Shown here: in pieces, positions 15,940 through 25,100 of the stretch
Position numbering within the stretch: position 1 is the first letter of the stretch
Layout of the letters: each line of letters begins with the position of its first letter
Origin: Faecalicatena absiana
Lineage (GTDB): Bacteria; Bacillota; Bacilli; Lactobacillales; Lactobacillaceae
DNA: 64,000 nt
Assembly: GCA_017309015.1 (NCBI GenBank)
Contig: JAEDAG010000003.1
Location: forward strand, 106,216 to 170,215
Direction of reading: 5' to 3'
Made by a program: the position numbers and the translations under genes
The notes under the pieces: generated by a model
What the model saw: only the letters and a program-made list of their open reading frames with translations
What the model was told of the DNA's origin: nothing
Databases searched by the model: none

Positions 15940-16384
15940 CAAATGTTCCGGATCGCTGTTTTGGGTGGGTCCGGCAACTCACTGGCTTTGGTCATCTTGA
16001 TGATGCGCAGCAAGGTGGAAAAATACCGAGCTTTGGGCCGCCTGTCCTTTATTCCGGGACTCTGCAGCATCAATGAACCGATTATTTTTTGGCACGCCAA
16101 TCTGCTTCAATCCAATTCTGGGGATTCCCTTCTTGATCGCACCAATCGTTAATGTCATCTTGACTTATGTAGCGCAGAATCTGCACTGGATCGGGATGGG
16201 CTATATCGTAGATCCTTCCTTTACTCCATTCTTCTTCCAGGCTTACATAAGCTCAATGGACTGGCGCAATATCGTTTTTGAATGTCTCTTGATCGTGATT
16301 GGGATTTTCATCTATCTGCCTTTCTTCAAGGTAGCGGAAAAGAATGAATTGGCTAAGCAGAACGTTAAAGTTAGTGAAAATTGA
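15940..16384 (+). pseudogene. Cellobiose-type PTS EIIC, C-terminal remnant with frameshift
   Basis: Two overlapping frames together give RIAVLGGSGNSLALVI...LSFIPGLCSINEPIIF, then GTPICFNPILGIPFLIAPIV...WRNIVFECLLIVIGIFIYLPFFKVAEK. This is the C-terminal third of a lactose/cellobiose EIIC permease (the NEPIIFG.P...NPILGIPF motif is diagnostic). The frame is lost at about 16090, where one extra T lies in a T-run (ATTATTTTTTGG). The N-terminal two-thirds are missing and replaced by the repeat unit upstream. The gene is non-functional. Confidence 0.8.
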
Positions 16385-16402
16385 TCTTAGGAGGACACAA
16401 TT

Positions 16403-16726
16403 ATGGATAAAAAGACCATCATGCTTTGCTGTGCGGCAGGGATGAGCACTAGCATTCTGGTTAAAAAGATGCAAGATGCTGCTGACAAACAAGGCTTGGA
16501 CCATGAAATCTTCGCTTGCCCGGCTTCTAAAGCAGACGTAAAACTGCAGGGGTAGCAGATCGACTGCGTCCTGCTTGGGCCGCAAGTCCGCTACATGCTG
16601 GATGATTTCCAGAAGAAGCTGACCGGCACCGATATCCCGGTTGAGGTGATCGATATGGTCGCCTACGGAATGATGGATGGACAGAAGGTGCTTGACCAAG
16701 CGACGAATACGATAGATAGGAAATAA
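16403..16726 (+). pseudogene. Cellobiose-type PTS EIIB with in-frame stop
   Basis: From the ATG at 16403 (AGGAGG upstream) the frame reads MDKKTIMLCCAAGMSTSILVKKM, the phosphocysteine loop of lactose/cellobiose EIIB. It continues to DFQKKLTGTDIPVEVIDMVAYGMMDGQKVL and ends at 16726. A TAG at 16553-16555 interrupts it after KADVKLQG, where a sense codon is expected before QIDCVLLGPQVRYM. Full family length is about 105 residues and the rest of the protein is intact, so this looks like a single recent nonsense mutation following loss of the partner EIIC. Confidence 0.82.
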
Positions 16727-16728
16727 GG

Positions 16729-16766
16729 AACAGGGATGCAATCCGTTGTTGGACTGCATCCCTGTT
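16729..16766 (+). terminator. Terminator after the PTS EIIB pseudogene
   Basis: Long hairpin AACAGGGATGCA..CC / GG..TGCATCCCTGTTTT directly after the stop codon; the T-run follows on the plus strand. Confidence 0.85.
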
Positions 16767-16863
16767 TTGGTGTAAATGCTAACTTCCCAAAGCAATCAAA
16801 CTCAAGTCCTCTGAGAAAGTGCCTTAAACCCGCAAAAATACTGTATTTTTCGCACATCTTTGC

Positions 16864-16913
16864 TTGCATTGATGTGCTTTTCTATGTTATAATTTGAGTA
16901 TGATATCATACTC
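16864..16913 (+). promoter_or_regulatory. Promoter and palindromic site upstream of the IS1634-type transposase
   Basis: TTGCAT (16864-16869), an 18-bp spacer and TATAAT (16888-16893) form a strong promoter. A perfect 18-bp palindrome, GAGTATGATATCATACTC, occupies 16896-16913 at the expected transcription start and before the AAAGGAGG ribosome site. It could be a repressor site or a recognition site of the element. Confidence 0.55.
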
Positions 16914-16929
16914 AGCAAAGGAGGCCATC

Positions 16930-18681
16930 ATGTACTACAACTGCCTGGTTAATATTCCTAAGAACACTGGTAAAATTTCCAGAAATAAACGGGGGAAGAC
17001 TACCTACATCGAATACACTTATGCTAGAGAGTACCTTCCCGAGAAGAAATACAACGTTGCCAGAAGAACGACCATTGGGAAAGCTGACCCAGATCATCCT
17101 GGAATGATGTTTCCTAACCCCAACTTCGAAAAGTTCTTCCCAGATATCGAGATTCCCGCCGAAGGAACGGCGGCTGAGCCAGTCAACGAATCCAGAAGCA
17201 GCTGTATCCTCATTGGGGCTTTCTCCGTAGTCAGAAGAATCATCGAAGACTACAAGCTGGCTGAACATTTGAAGCGTTGGGATGACCGGGGAAAAGGGCT
17301 GCTTCTTGATCTCGCCGCTTACTCTGTTATCGCGGAAAGCAACGTAGCACAGCACTTCCCGGATTACGCATACAACCACCCATTGATGACGCCACAGAAC
17401 AAGATTTACAGCGACTCTACAATCTCGCGCTTCATTCGCGAGATCGATGACAATGACAGGGTCGACTTCTTGAACAGCTGGAACGCCACCCACGACAAGA
17501 ACGAGAAAATCTACGTTTCCTATGACTCCACCAACAAGAACTGCAAGGCTGGAGATATTGAGATGGCGGAATACGGTCACCCTAAGAATGACGTTGGCGC
17601 GCCAATCATCAACTACTCGATTGCTTACGACATGACCAATGAGAAGCCCCTGCTTTACGAAAGCTACCCGGGCAGTATCGTGGATGTCTCGCAGCTGAAA
17701 TACATGCTGGAGAAGATTCGCGGCTACGGCTATAAGAAGATAGGTTTTATTCTTGATCGTGGATACTTCAGTAAGGCTAACATCCAATTCATGGACTCGT
17801 GTGACTATGATTTTGTGATGATGGTTAAAGGCAGGGCCTCCTTTGTACACGGCTTGATCATGGAGCACATGGGCGAATTCGAATCAAAGAGAGCCTGCTC
17901 CATCAAGGCTTACCGGACTTATGGCATGACGGTTAAAGCCAAGCTGTACGCCGATGACAACACTGACCGCTATTTCCACATCTACTACAAGGCCAAGAAG
18001 CAGGCTAGCGAGCGTGCTAGACTGGAAGCTGATCTGGACAGAATGGAAGCCGAGATGGACAAGATAAAAGGCAGAGAATACAAGCTTCCAAAGCGATACG
18101 AGCACTACTTCAAGCTCACCTACCACAAAGACAAGTTCTATGGCTACGAGGAACGGGAAGATGTCATCGAACGAGAGCTGCAGCTGTGCGGCTATTTCGC
18201 GATCGTGACCTCCGAAAAGATGACGGCCTCTGAAGCCTTGAATCTTTACAAGAGCCGCGATATCTCAGAGAAGCTGTTTGGCAGTGATAAGACCTTCCTT
18301 GGCAATCGCTCATTCAGAGTCGCAAGCAGTCAAGCGGCTGAAGCGAAGATCTTCATTCAGTTCATCGCTTTGATAATCCGGGCAAGAATCTACACGCTTT
18401 TGAGAAAGCGCAAAGCCGAAATGCCAGGCAAGCCTAACTATCTGAGCGTACCTTCGGCACTGAAGGAGCTCGAAAAGATTGAGCTGATACGCCAGCCGAA
18501 CGGCAATTATAAGCTTGATCACGCAGTCACAGCTACCCAGAAAGTAATACTAGGCGCCTTTGGACTGGACGAAGAATGGATCAAGGCGCAGGCAAGACTG
18601 ATTGGAAAAGACATTCAGAACGCCGCAATGCCAGAAGAACAGAAAGATGATGATGAAGATGCCGAGAACGAAGAGTATTAA
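16930..18681 (+). CDS. IS1634-family (IS4-like DDE) transposase
   Basis: 583 residues from the ATG at 16930, with AAAGGAGG in front. The protein has the features of IS1634 transposases: an N-terminal LPEKKYNVARRTTIGKADPDHPGMMFPNP region, the first catalytic Asp in YVSYDSTNKN, the YSIAYDMTNEKPLLYESYPGSIVDVSQL segment, the FILDRGYFS motif with the second Asp, and the C-terminal FGSDKTFLGNRSFRV...FIALIIRARIY region with the catalytic Glu area. It appears full length and uninterrupted. A small frame overlaps its 3' end. Terminal inverted repeats were not found by eye, so element borders are not assigned. Confidence 0.88.
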   Translation: MYYNCLVNIPKNTGKISRNKRGKTTYIEYTYAREYLPEKKYNVARRTTIGKADPDHPGMMFPNPNFEKFFPDIEIPAEGTAAEPVNESRSSCILIGAFSVVRRIIEDYKLAEHLKRWDDRGKGLLLDLAAYSVIAESNVAQHFPDYAYNHPLMTPQNKIYSDSTISRFIREIDDNDRVDFLNSWNATHDKNEKIYVSYDSTNKNCKAGDIEMAEYGHPKNDVGAPIINYSIAYDMTNEKPLLYESYPGSIVDVSQLKYMLEKIRGYGYKKIGFILDRGYFSKANIQFMDSCDYDFVMMVKGRASFVHGLIMEHMGEFESKRACSIKAYRTYGMTVKAKLYADDNTDRYFHIYYKAKKQASERARLEADLDRMEAEMDKIKGREYKLPKRYEHYFKLTYHKDKFYGYEEREDVIERELQLCGYFAIVTSEKMTASEALNLYKSRDISEKLFGSDKTFLGNRSFRVASSQAAEAKIFIQFIALIIRARIYTLLRKRKAEMPGKPNYLSVPSALKELEKIELIRQPNGNYKLDHAVTATQKVILGAFGLDEEWIKAQARLIGKDIQNAAMPEEQKDDDEDAENEEY

Positions 18682-18877
18682 GACAATTGAAGCCGAGATC
18701 TCCCAAACCGAAGAACAACTCCGGCGCCTTAAAGAGCGCTGCGATAAAGTATCGCAGAAACTAGATGCTCTCTATGAGCTCAAGAAGCACCGGGAGCAGG
18801 AGGAATTACTAAAAGCTATTGATAAAAGTACCCGAACTAAAGCTGAGATCCTCGCGTTTCTGGAAAGTCATGCATAA
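18647..18877 (+). CDS. Small coiled-coil protein overlapping the IS1634 transposase 3' end
   Basis: Up to 76 residues; several in-frame ATGs lie at 18647-18661 and the best start may be 18659 (MPRTKSIKTIEAE). The body is heptad-like and charged (EISQTEEQLRRLKERCDKVSQKLDALYELKKH), then EELLKAIDKSTRTKAEILAFLESHA. It resembles the short coiled-coil proteins often seen after transposases or in mobile elements (DUF4315-like pattern). It overlaps the transposase by about 20-35 bases in another frame, suggesting coupled translation. Function unknown; possibly an accessory factor of the element. Confidence 0.6.
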   Translation: MMMKMPRTKSIKTIEAEISQTEEQLRRLKERCDKVSQKLDALYELKKHREQEELLKAIDKSTRTKAEILAFLESHA

Positions 18878-18882
18878 AAGAA

Positions 18883-18913
18883 ATACGGCTGGCAGAAAAT
18901 CTGTCAGCCGTAT
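18883..18913 (+). terminator. Hairpin after the IS1634 genes
   Basis: Arms ATACGGCTG.CAGA / TCTG.CAGCCGTAT with a short AT loop. It has no long T-run, so it may be part of the element end rather than a pure terminator. Confidence 0.5.
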
Positions 18914-18947
18914 GGTTTGAGTTGTAAAATCCTGGGAAATTAGCATT

Positions 18948-19247
18948 AAAAGAGCGAAGCCAATTTGCAAGAATTCCTGTATTTGTAAGTCCTAAGTCTA
19001 GAGAAACCTGTCTAAGTGCTTCACCTCTTAGCAGGACTCTATCAATGGCAGTAAGCTTGAAATCAACAGTATATTTCTGTTGAGGGCGATCCAGAATATC
19101 TTCACCATGTTTTTGAATCAAGTCCACCAAATACTTGATTTCTCTACGCCCCATCCCATATTTCCGGCTAAGGTAGGTGCCCCTTCTGTGATCGTCTACC
19201 CATTCGTGGTAGATGGCAAGTTTGATTTCTTTAGTGTATTTAGTCAT
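18948..19247 (-). pseudogene. IS3-family (IS150-like) OrfA fragment
   Basis: From the ATG at 19247 the frame gives MTKYTKEIKLAIYHEWVDDH, a KYGMGRREIKYLVDLIQKHG helix-turn-helix and a second one, VDFKLTAIDRVLLRGEALRQVSLDLGLTNTGILANWL. These are the paired HTHs of IS150-type OrfA. Homology ends near 18948, where the frame enters unrelated sequence next to the IS1634 right side; OrfB is absent. The IS3-type element was therefore truncated, possibly by the arrival of the IS1634 element. Confidence 0.75.
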
Positions 19248-19255
19248 GAAAATAA

Positions 19256-19285
19256 CCCCCGAAATTAGTGTCCTAATTTCGGGGG
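19256..19285. repeat. Hairpin at the presumed left end of the IS3-type fragment
   Basis: Perfect arms CCCCCGAAATTAG / CTAATTTCGGGGG around TGTC, eight bases upstream of the OrfA start. Probably the terminal inverted repeat region or a terminator protecting the transposase gene from outside transcription. Confidence 0.6.
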
Positions 19286-19316
19286 TCATATCATAAGCTT
19301 GAGGCTTTTCTACAAT

Positions 19317-19820
19317 CTATACTTTCAAGTTAACCCGCTCAAAGAAATTTAGCATATTAATGCAAGGAACATCAAATTCTCTAGCAACATCTGGGATCTT
19401 CGGATTCTTGCTTGGCCGACCTTTACTTAGATTAACCGCTGGAAGTTCATTGGTTACAATCGTCAATTGCTCAGCTTTAGCAATAGCAATCAGCCATCCA
19501 TCAGCAATAGTATCTTGCGTCCATGACCGCTCCCCGATCAAGGCCTTATTGCTATAAAAGCCGCAACTAGCAATATATTGTAAGACTTCTTGCCATTGTT
19601 CAGCATAATCACTGTGTTTTAAATACTCTTTATGATAGTATGTTTTCAAAAAATCTTTACGAAACCACTCGTTATGCTGGTTCTCTTCAACGACAATATC
19701 TGGAATTACCACTTCCTCTTGCAGAATAGGAATGAACTTCTCCCAGAAAGTAGGGAAGTATTTCTTGGGATAATACCGCTCATAAAAAGAAATGTATATA
19801 TTAGTATCCAACAAATACAC
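19317..19820 (-). CDS. PIN-domain protein of the DUF4411 type (putative toxin)
   Basis: 167 residues beginning with MYLLDTNIYISF, the first acidic residue (D5) of a PIN ribonuclease fold. Further acidic positions are in VIPDIVVEENQHNEW, TQDTIADGWLIAIAKAEQLTIVTNE and PDVAREFDVPCINMLNFF. The C-terminal pattern and length match DUF4411 proteins, which occur next to HTH-ImmA genes. It starts with GTG four bases after the stop of the upstream HTH/ImmA gene, so the two are almost certainly cotranscribed. The likely role is the toxin half of a toxin-antitoxin-like module. Base composition is AT-rich compared with the EPS arms, consistent with transfer. Confidence 0.78.
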   Translation of the reverse strand: MYLLDTNIYISFYERYYPKKYFPTFWEKFIPILQEEVVIPDIVVEENQHNEWFRKDFLKTYYHKEYLKHSDYAEQWQEVLQYIASCGFYSNKALIGERSWTQDTIADGWLIAIAKAEQLTIVTNELPAVNLSKGRPSKNPKIPDVAREFDVPCINMLNFFERVNLKV

Positions 19821-19824
19821 GTTG

Positions 19825-20928
19825 CTACCTACTTTCTCTCAACGCCTGATACCCCTTATACCCAACACCAACAATGTTAAAAGCATCCGTATAAGAAATC
19901 TTCTGGTTATTCAAGGCACCTTCAACATACTTAAAGAAGTTGCGGTCAATTCGATACTTCAAGTTGTTATGATAATTTCCGCCACTGCTCTTCTTCTGGA
20001 CATACTTCGTCAGCTCGAGATTAAGCTCAGAAACAAGACGGTTATAGTCCTTCGCAGAAATGTACCGATTATCTTTCAGTCTTCTGGCAATCACAAATTT
20101 ACTTACTCTAAAGTACTTTGCCAGGACGTCTAAATCCTGCCCCTGCTGCTCGACCATTTCTCTAAAGACGCTATTCGGAACCAAGATTTCCGCTGTCACC
20201 TTATTTACAAAAGCCTCAGTCTTATCGTAGTCGCGCTCAATGGATTGCGTTCCCAAGATTTCGCTCTCACCGATAAACAGGTGCGTTAATTCATGAATCA
20301 AGGTAAAAACTTGCCCATTCTTAGAATCACGCTGATTAATAAAAATGATCGGTGCCTCTTTATCGACTAAAACGAAGCCACGGAATTCGTCCACGTTTAA
20401 AGTTCGATGGCTATTATCCTTTACCTTGCCGTTGAGAAAAACAAAAACTCCCAGCTGGTCTACTTTGTTTCTTAAAACGTTGAAGTAGTTCCCGCCCTTA
20501 AGATAAGGAGAAGCACCCAAGTTCAATTCTTGTTTAATGCAGTTTGCAACTTCGAGGTAATTGCTTTTAGTCGAAAATTTACCAACGAAGTCCAGGCTGG
20601 TATCAATTTCATCCTTCAAAAAGTCCTGTTTGTCTTGCATCTCTAAGATTGTATCTCTTAGCTCCGGACTTTGTTTAGCTAGGTATTCGGAATTGATTGT
20701 TCTAAACTTCAGTTTAGCAGCAGGTTCTGCTACCGGCTTATTCAATAGCAGCAGTCCCACAGGGATGTCGAATTGCTTGGCGATCTTAACCAATTGCTGA
20801 TAGCTAGGCTGCTTCTCTCCTGTCAAAAATTTGGAGAAGTTAGGGCTAACCTTCTCTTCCATATACGCAAGAGACAATTCAGATTGTTCAAAATATGACT
20901 TTAATACTTTGCTATTCAACAAAATCAC
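19825..20928 (-). CDS. XRE-type HTH and ImmA/IrrE metallopeptidase fusion (putative antitoxin/regulator)
   Basis: 367 residues. An N-terminal HTH (SLAYMEEKVSPNFSKFLTGEKQPSYQQLVKIAKQFDIPVGLLL, about residues 18-62) is followed by an ImmA/IrrE domain with HELTH at 212-216 and a downstream Glu in KTEAFVNKVTAEILVP as third zinc ligand. Such proteins pair with PIN (DUF4411) genes. The zinc-protease half may cleave a repressor or process its partner, though its activity in such pairs is not established. It is the first gene of the pair and probably regulates its own promoter through the HTH. The start at 20928 is GTG with a weak ribosome site. Confidence 0.8.
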   Translation of the reverse strand: MILLNSKVLKSYFEQSELSLAYMEEKVSPNFSKFLTGEKQPSYQQLVKIAKQFDIPVGLLLLNKPVAEPAAKLKFRTINSEYLAKQSPELRDTILEMQDKQDFLKDEIDTSLDFVGKFSTKSNYLEVANCIKQELNLGASPYLKGGNYFNVLRNKVDQLGVFVFLNGKVKDNSHRTLNVDEFRGFVLVDKEAPIIFINQRDSKNGQVFTLIHELTHLFIGESEILGTQSIERDYDKTEAFVNKVTAEILVPNSVFREMVEQQGQDLDVLAKYFRVSKFVIARRLKDNRYISAKDYNRLVSELNLELTKYVQKKSSGGNYHNNLKYRIDRNFFKYVEGALNNQKISYTDAFNIVGVGYKGYQALRESR

Positions 20929-21016
20929 CTCACTTCTGCCAACTCTGTCAATTATTCTAATTATATCAAGAACCAGTCAAATTGACTATTTATAGGTGCT
21001 TAAGCGGATACAATAG

Positions 21017-22123
21017 CTCATCAGCAAACACTCAACAGGCCACCCGATCAACGCCTTCCCAACCTTCCACTGGTGGAAGGGCGGCTTTGCTTCAGAAGGC
21101 TACGTTCCATATATGAAAAAGCGCTGCGACGAGCTTGGCATCAACTTCATGACTTCAACCAGTGCCATCAGCTTGATCATCGAAGACGACCAAGTTAAGG
21201 GCGTTTATGCCAAAAGTCCTCAGGGCACCATCAAGATCAACGCCAAGGCCACCCTGCTCTGCACCGGCGGCGTTGGCCACTCAGCTGAGTTAATTGAAAA
21301 GCAAGGCTGGTCAACCAAGAATCTGCACTACTGCTCCATGCCATCCAACACCGGGGACGGCTACAAACTGGCTATGGCTGCCGGCGCCAAGGACATGCTA
21401 CGGGAATCACCAGAATTCATGATGAACTACATCATGGCCTTGCCGCACGAAGGCGTTCACCTTTACATCGACCCAATCAACGGCTTCATGAGCCTGCCAT
21501 CCGGCGGTCCAACCGTCTTTGTCAACCAAGATGGTCGCCGCTTCATCAATGAAAATGCTAAAAAGTACAACCTGCTCTACCAAAGAATGGCTATGCAGGC
21601 CGTAGAAGTAGCCTACGAAGTCTTCAACCAAGACATCTACGACCAAATCACTGCTGGCATTGACGGCGCTGATGAAGTCTTGGCAAAAGCCGTTGAAACC
21701 AACGAAGGCAACTCTCTATACAAGGAAGACCGCTTAGAAGACCTGGCAAAGCACTTCAACCTGCCAGAAGACGTCTTGACCAAGACGCTTAACGACTACA
21801 ACAAGTTTGCTCACAACGGCAAGGACGAAGAATTCGCCAAGGACAAGGAAAGCCTGGTAGCCATGGACAAGGGCCCATATTACATTGCTCGCCTTGACCC
21901 ATCCAACCTAATCGGCGTCGGCGGTATTGGTTCAAACCGCAAGTTCGAAGCGATCACTCCTGACTTCAAGCCAATCCCAGGCCTCTATGTAGCAGGGATG
22001 GACTCCACCATGCAATACCGCAACGTCTACACCATCACCCTAGGTGGCTCCGCCTGCGCCCACGATGTTAACTCAGGTCGCCACGCTGCCATCAACGCCA
22101 AGGAATACATCAACAGCTTGTAA
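21017..22123 (+). pseudogene. FAD-dependent fumarate reductase-like flavoprotein, N-terminus missing
   Basis: An open frame after a TAG at 21014 gives STGHPINAFPTFHWWKGGFASEGYVPYMKKRCDELGI. It continues through the conserved ATLLCTGGVGHSAELIE, NTGDGYKLAMAAGA, PTVFVNQDGRRFINENAKKYN and C-terminal GLYVAGMDSTMQYRNVYTITLGGSACAHDVNSGRHAA. These are the substrate and C-terminal FAD-binding parts of fumarate/urocanate reductase-like proteins. The N-terminal GxGxxG dinucleotide fold (about 100-150 residues) is absent and no ribosome site precedes the first ATG at 21113. The 3' end is intact with a terminator. It is a remnant truncated at its 5' side. Confidence 0.8.
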
Positions 22124-22151
22124 TTTGTAAAAAATCAAACAGTTCTAAACG

Positions 22152-22183
22152 AAATCCCGCTGCCCTAACCGGCAACGGGATTT
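22152..22183 (+). terminator. Terminator after the flavoprotein remnant
   Basis: Arms AATCCCG.TGCC / GGCA.CGGGATT followed by TTG TTT on the plus strand; it also lies at the 3' end of the convergent STAND gene and may act on both. Confidence 0.75.
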
Positions 22184-22196
22184 TGTTTATTCCTAG

Positions 22197-25100
22197 TTAT
22201 TGTCCTTCTCGGAAATCAATCTCCTGCTCTCGTTCAACCTCTTTCTCATACGACTCAATTTCCCTTTGGAGATGCACACGCTGAGTAAAACAATCAATTG
22301 GCAGCTTATTATAAATTGCTTTCAACTGTTCGATCTTTTCCTGAGTAGGAGGAACTATGCTTCCCACTCCGTTTGTAAAAGGCGAAGTTACATAGATTCT
22401 TGACAAGTTAAAACCTGAATCCTGCTCCACCAGCTTGGCAACATATTCCGGCGTAAACTCAGGGAAATATTCTACAACCATATAACTTAACGGTCTAATT
22501 AGCTCATCATCCAGATGCTTTAGTGACTCTTTCATCAGCCATTCCGTCTTGACATTTTCTAGACTTGATTTATTGCTTTCAAAAATCAGCCTTTCCACCT
22601 GATAAAAAAGCGCATCATCGTGCAATTGTTTAAAGCAATCAAAAATTATGTCATCACAGTCCCCGTTTTGCCACAGGCCGTCAAAAACCTTTCTCAGTCC
22701 ATCGCTTACGCTGTCAGGAATAACATATTGTTTCTTCTTTGCTTCTTCCTTCACAACAGTCAAGACATCATATAAAATCTGCTGATCAGCATTATACAAT
22801 TTCCAGAAGAGCTTCAAGTCATAGTCAAAGAAATCGTCTCTCGTACTTCGAAACCTATCATGTTCAACCGCTAAATATAGTTTTCTTAACTTATCTAAAT
22901 TTCCGGCAAACATTTCAATAATTCCATCAGCATCATTTACAGTATCAAATAGTGAAACTATCTGTTGCGGATTTGCCATCAGCTGACTATATACTGTATT
23001 CAAAAAATCAGGCTTAAGCGAACAACATTGCTTAAATGCTTCAAAAGCCCCCGCTGAGATCGTTAACTGATCCCAATTATTCTTCAAAAAATCTTGGTAT
23101 TCACCGACCACTTCAGTATTTCGATTCGCCAAAATCCATTCTTGGTACAAGTCACTGACAAAATCAAGATTATTGCTTTGACCTAAGTAGGTCCTAATTT
23201 CTTTATCCGATATCTCATTAACTAGATTTCGTGCCAAACCGGTTTCCCTACCATAAAATGGCATCCCTTGTTCAAAATAGGTATCCAAAGTCTCAGAATC
23301 AAGATTATCTGCGAAAATTGCTTGCAGAATCATAATATATGACCATCTCAGTTTCTGACCTTCCGGTTCATCCACTAACTTAGCTAAAACCTTGATGATC
23401 TCTAACGAGCCACACTCATCAACAAGCTTCTTTGGTTCTAACCTCCTTTGATTCAAGGTTACTAGCTTAGCAATTACTGATTTGTGTTCTGTTGAAATTG
23501 GATCCAATCCATTCTTAACCGCTTGCTCATTCAAGTGGTTAAGAGCGACTAATCCTGAAACGGTTCCTGAATTATCAAAAATACAGTCCTGAATTGTTTT
23601 GAGATCTGCTTGGATAAACCATTTCCTTGTTTCTGCATCTTTGGAATCTGCCTGGCTATAATACTGTGATTTGACTATTTCCAGTATCTTCTCGTGACCA
23701 TCAAAGTTCGGTTCTTTATACAGCTTACCCAGTATATGCCAGATCTCGTCCCTTAGCTCTAATAAAGACCGATCCATCGGCAGGTTTCCGGTTTTGATCA
23801 GCAAAGTTCGGGTATCCTTCAGTCTGCTATTGCTTACCCGAAATTTTAGGATTGCCGGTGCCATTGCAAGAAATAACTGTTTGGCTGTCAGTAATCCAGC
23901 ATTCATCTCACCTTCTAAAGACTCGATTAAGCTGTGTTCAACAACGTAATTATTGGCAAAGCTATAGTCACCAAAGAGAATTGACTTAAGATCCTGACTT
24001 GCTTCAGCAAGCTGATCAGGACACTTATCCAGGTATTGGCACAAAAGACCAATTGCAGCTTTAAAGTACTCAGGATTATCCTTAAAGTTAATTAAACTAT
24101 CAACGACAAGCTTACCATTGAGATTAGAGCCACCAACTGGCATCTCTTTGATTTCTTGAGATAGATAGGCCAGAGCACGATCAGGAATTACCGGACCAAA
24201 CGAAGTGACGAATTGAAGTTTATCTTTCTTCTCGAGATTACTCCATGACTGTTTGATTACCTTACTTATTTGTGTCGAAGTTTCACCATTGTAAAAGAGG
24301 TTAAGAATCGTGTTAATACTGCTTACTAGCTGTACTTGTGCTTGAGGGATGCACCAAGCAAACAAGTCTTCTAGCTTAACCAGCGAATCGCCAAACAAGA
24401 CCTTATATAGAAGGTAATCGCCAAGGGATTGATCTGAGACCCTGACTAACTTATCATGAAAAAAGTCAACAAGTTCCTTTCTGCATAAGCTTCTGGCTCT
24501 TTCTTCAGGATCGGTCACTTCCAACTTATTTAATAAGTCTTGAACGAAATCAGATTCAAAGCTCAAGGTCTTAAAAAATGAGGCTAAGAACATCAACTTC
24601 AAGTCTGACTCATCCAACTTCAGCTTAGTAAAAATCGAATCAAAGCATGCCTGATAAATATTGGTTTCATTCCATAAAACCCGATAGCCATGTTCTTTAG
24701 AAGCCACTCCAGCTAGCATTGCCAATCTAACATTGCCTTTAGCTGCTGACGTAATCTTGTCTAGGTAATCCTTGTTAACTATTCCAAGACTCTCTTTCAG
24801 GATCTCTTCAATTTGATTATCAGACATTGGCTTGATAGTAATCTCTGGGACATTCTTGTCGCAAATAGGTCTAACCTTCTCTACCACATCTGTTTTTAGA
24901 TAGTCTCTTACTGTCAAGACAAGCTTCATGTATTTATTCGCTGCAATTTGATTAAGAACAAACTCTAAGTCAGTAGTCTCGTTTGCATCATCGATAAAAA
25001 TTAAGAATTTACCTAGACCAACCGTATGAGTTTGCCAGTCATCTTTCAAAGACTGGCCATTATTCTTAATGCAGCGAACTTTATAGCCTTGTTCTTCAAA

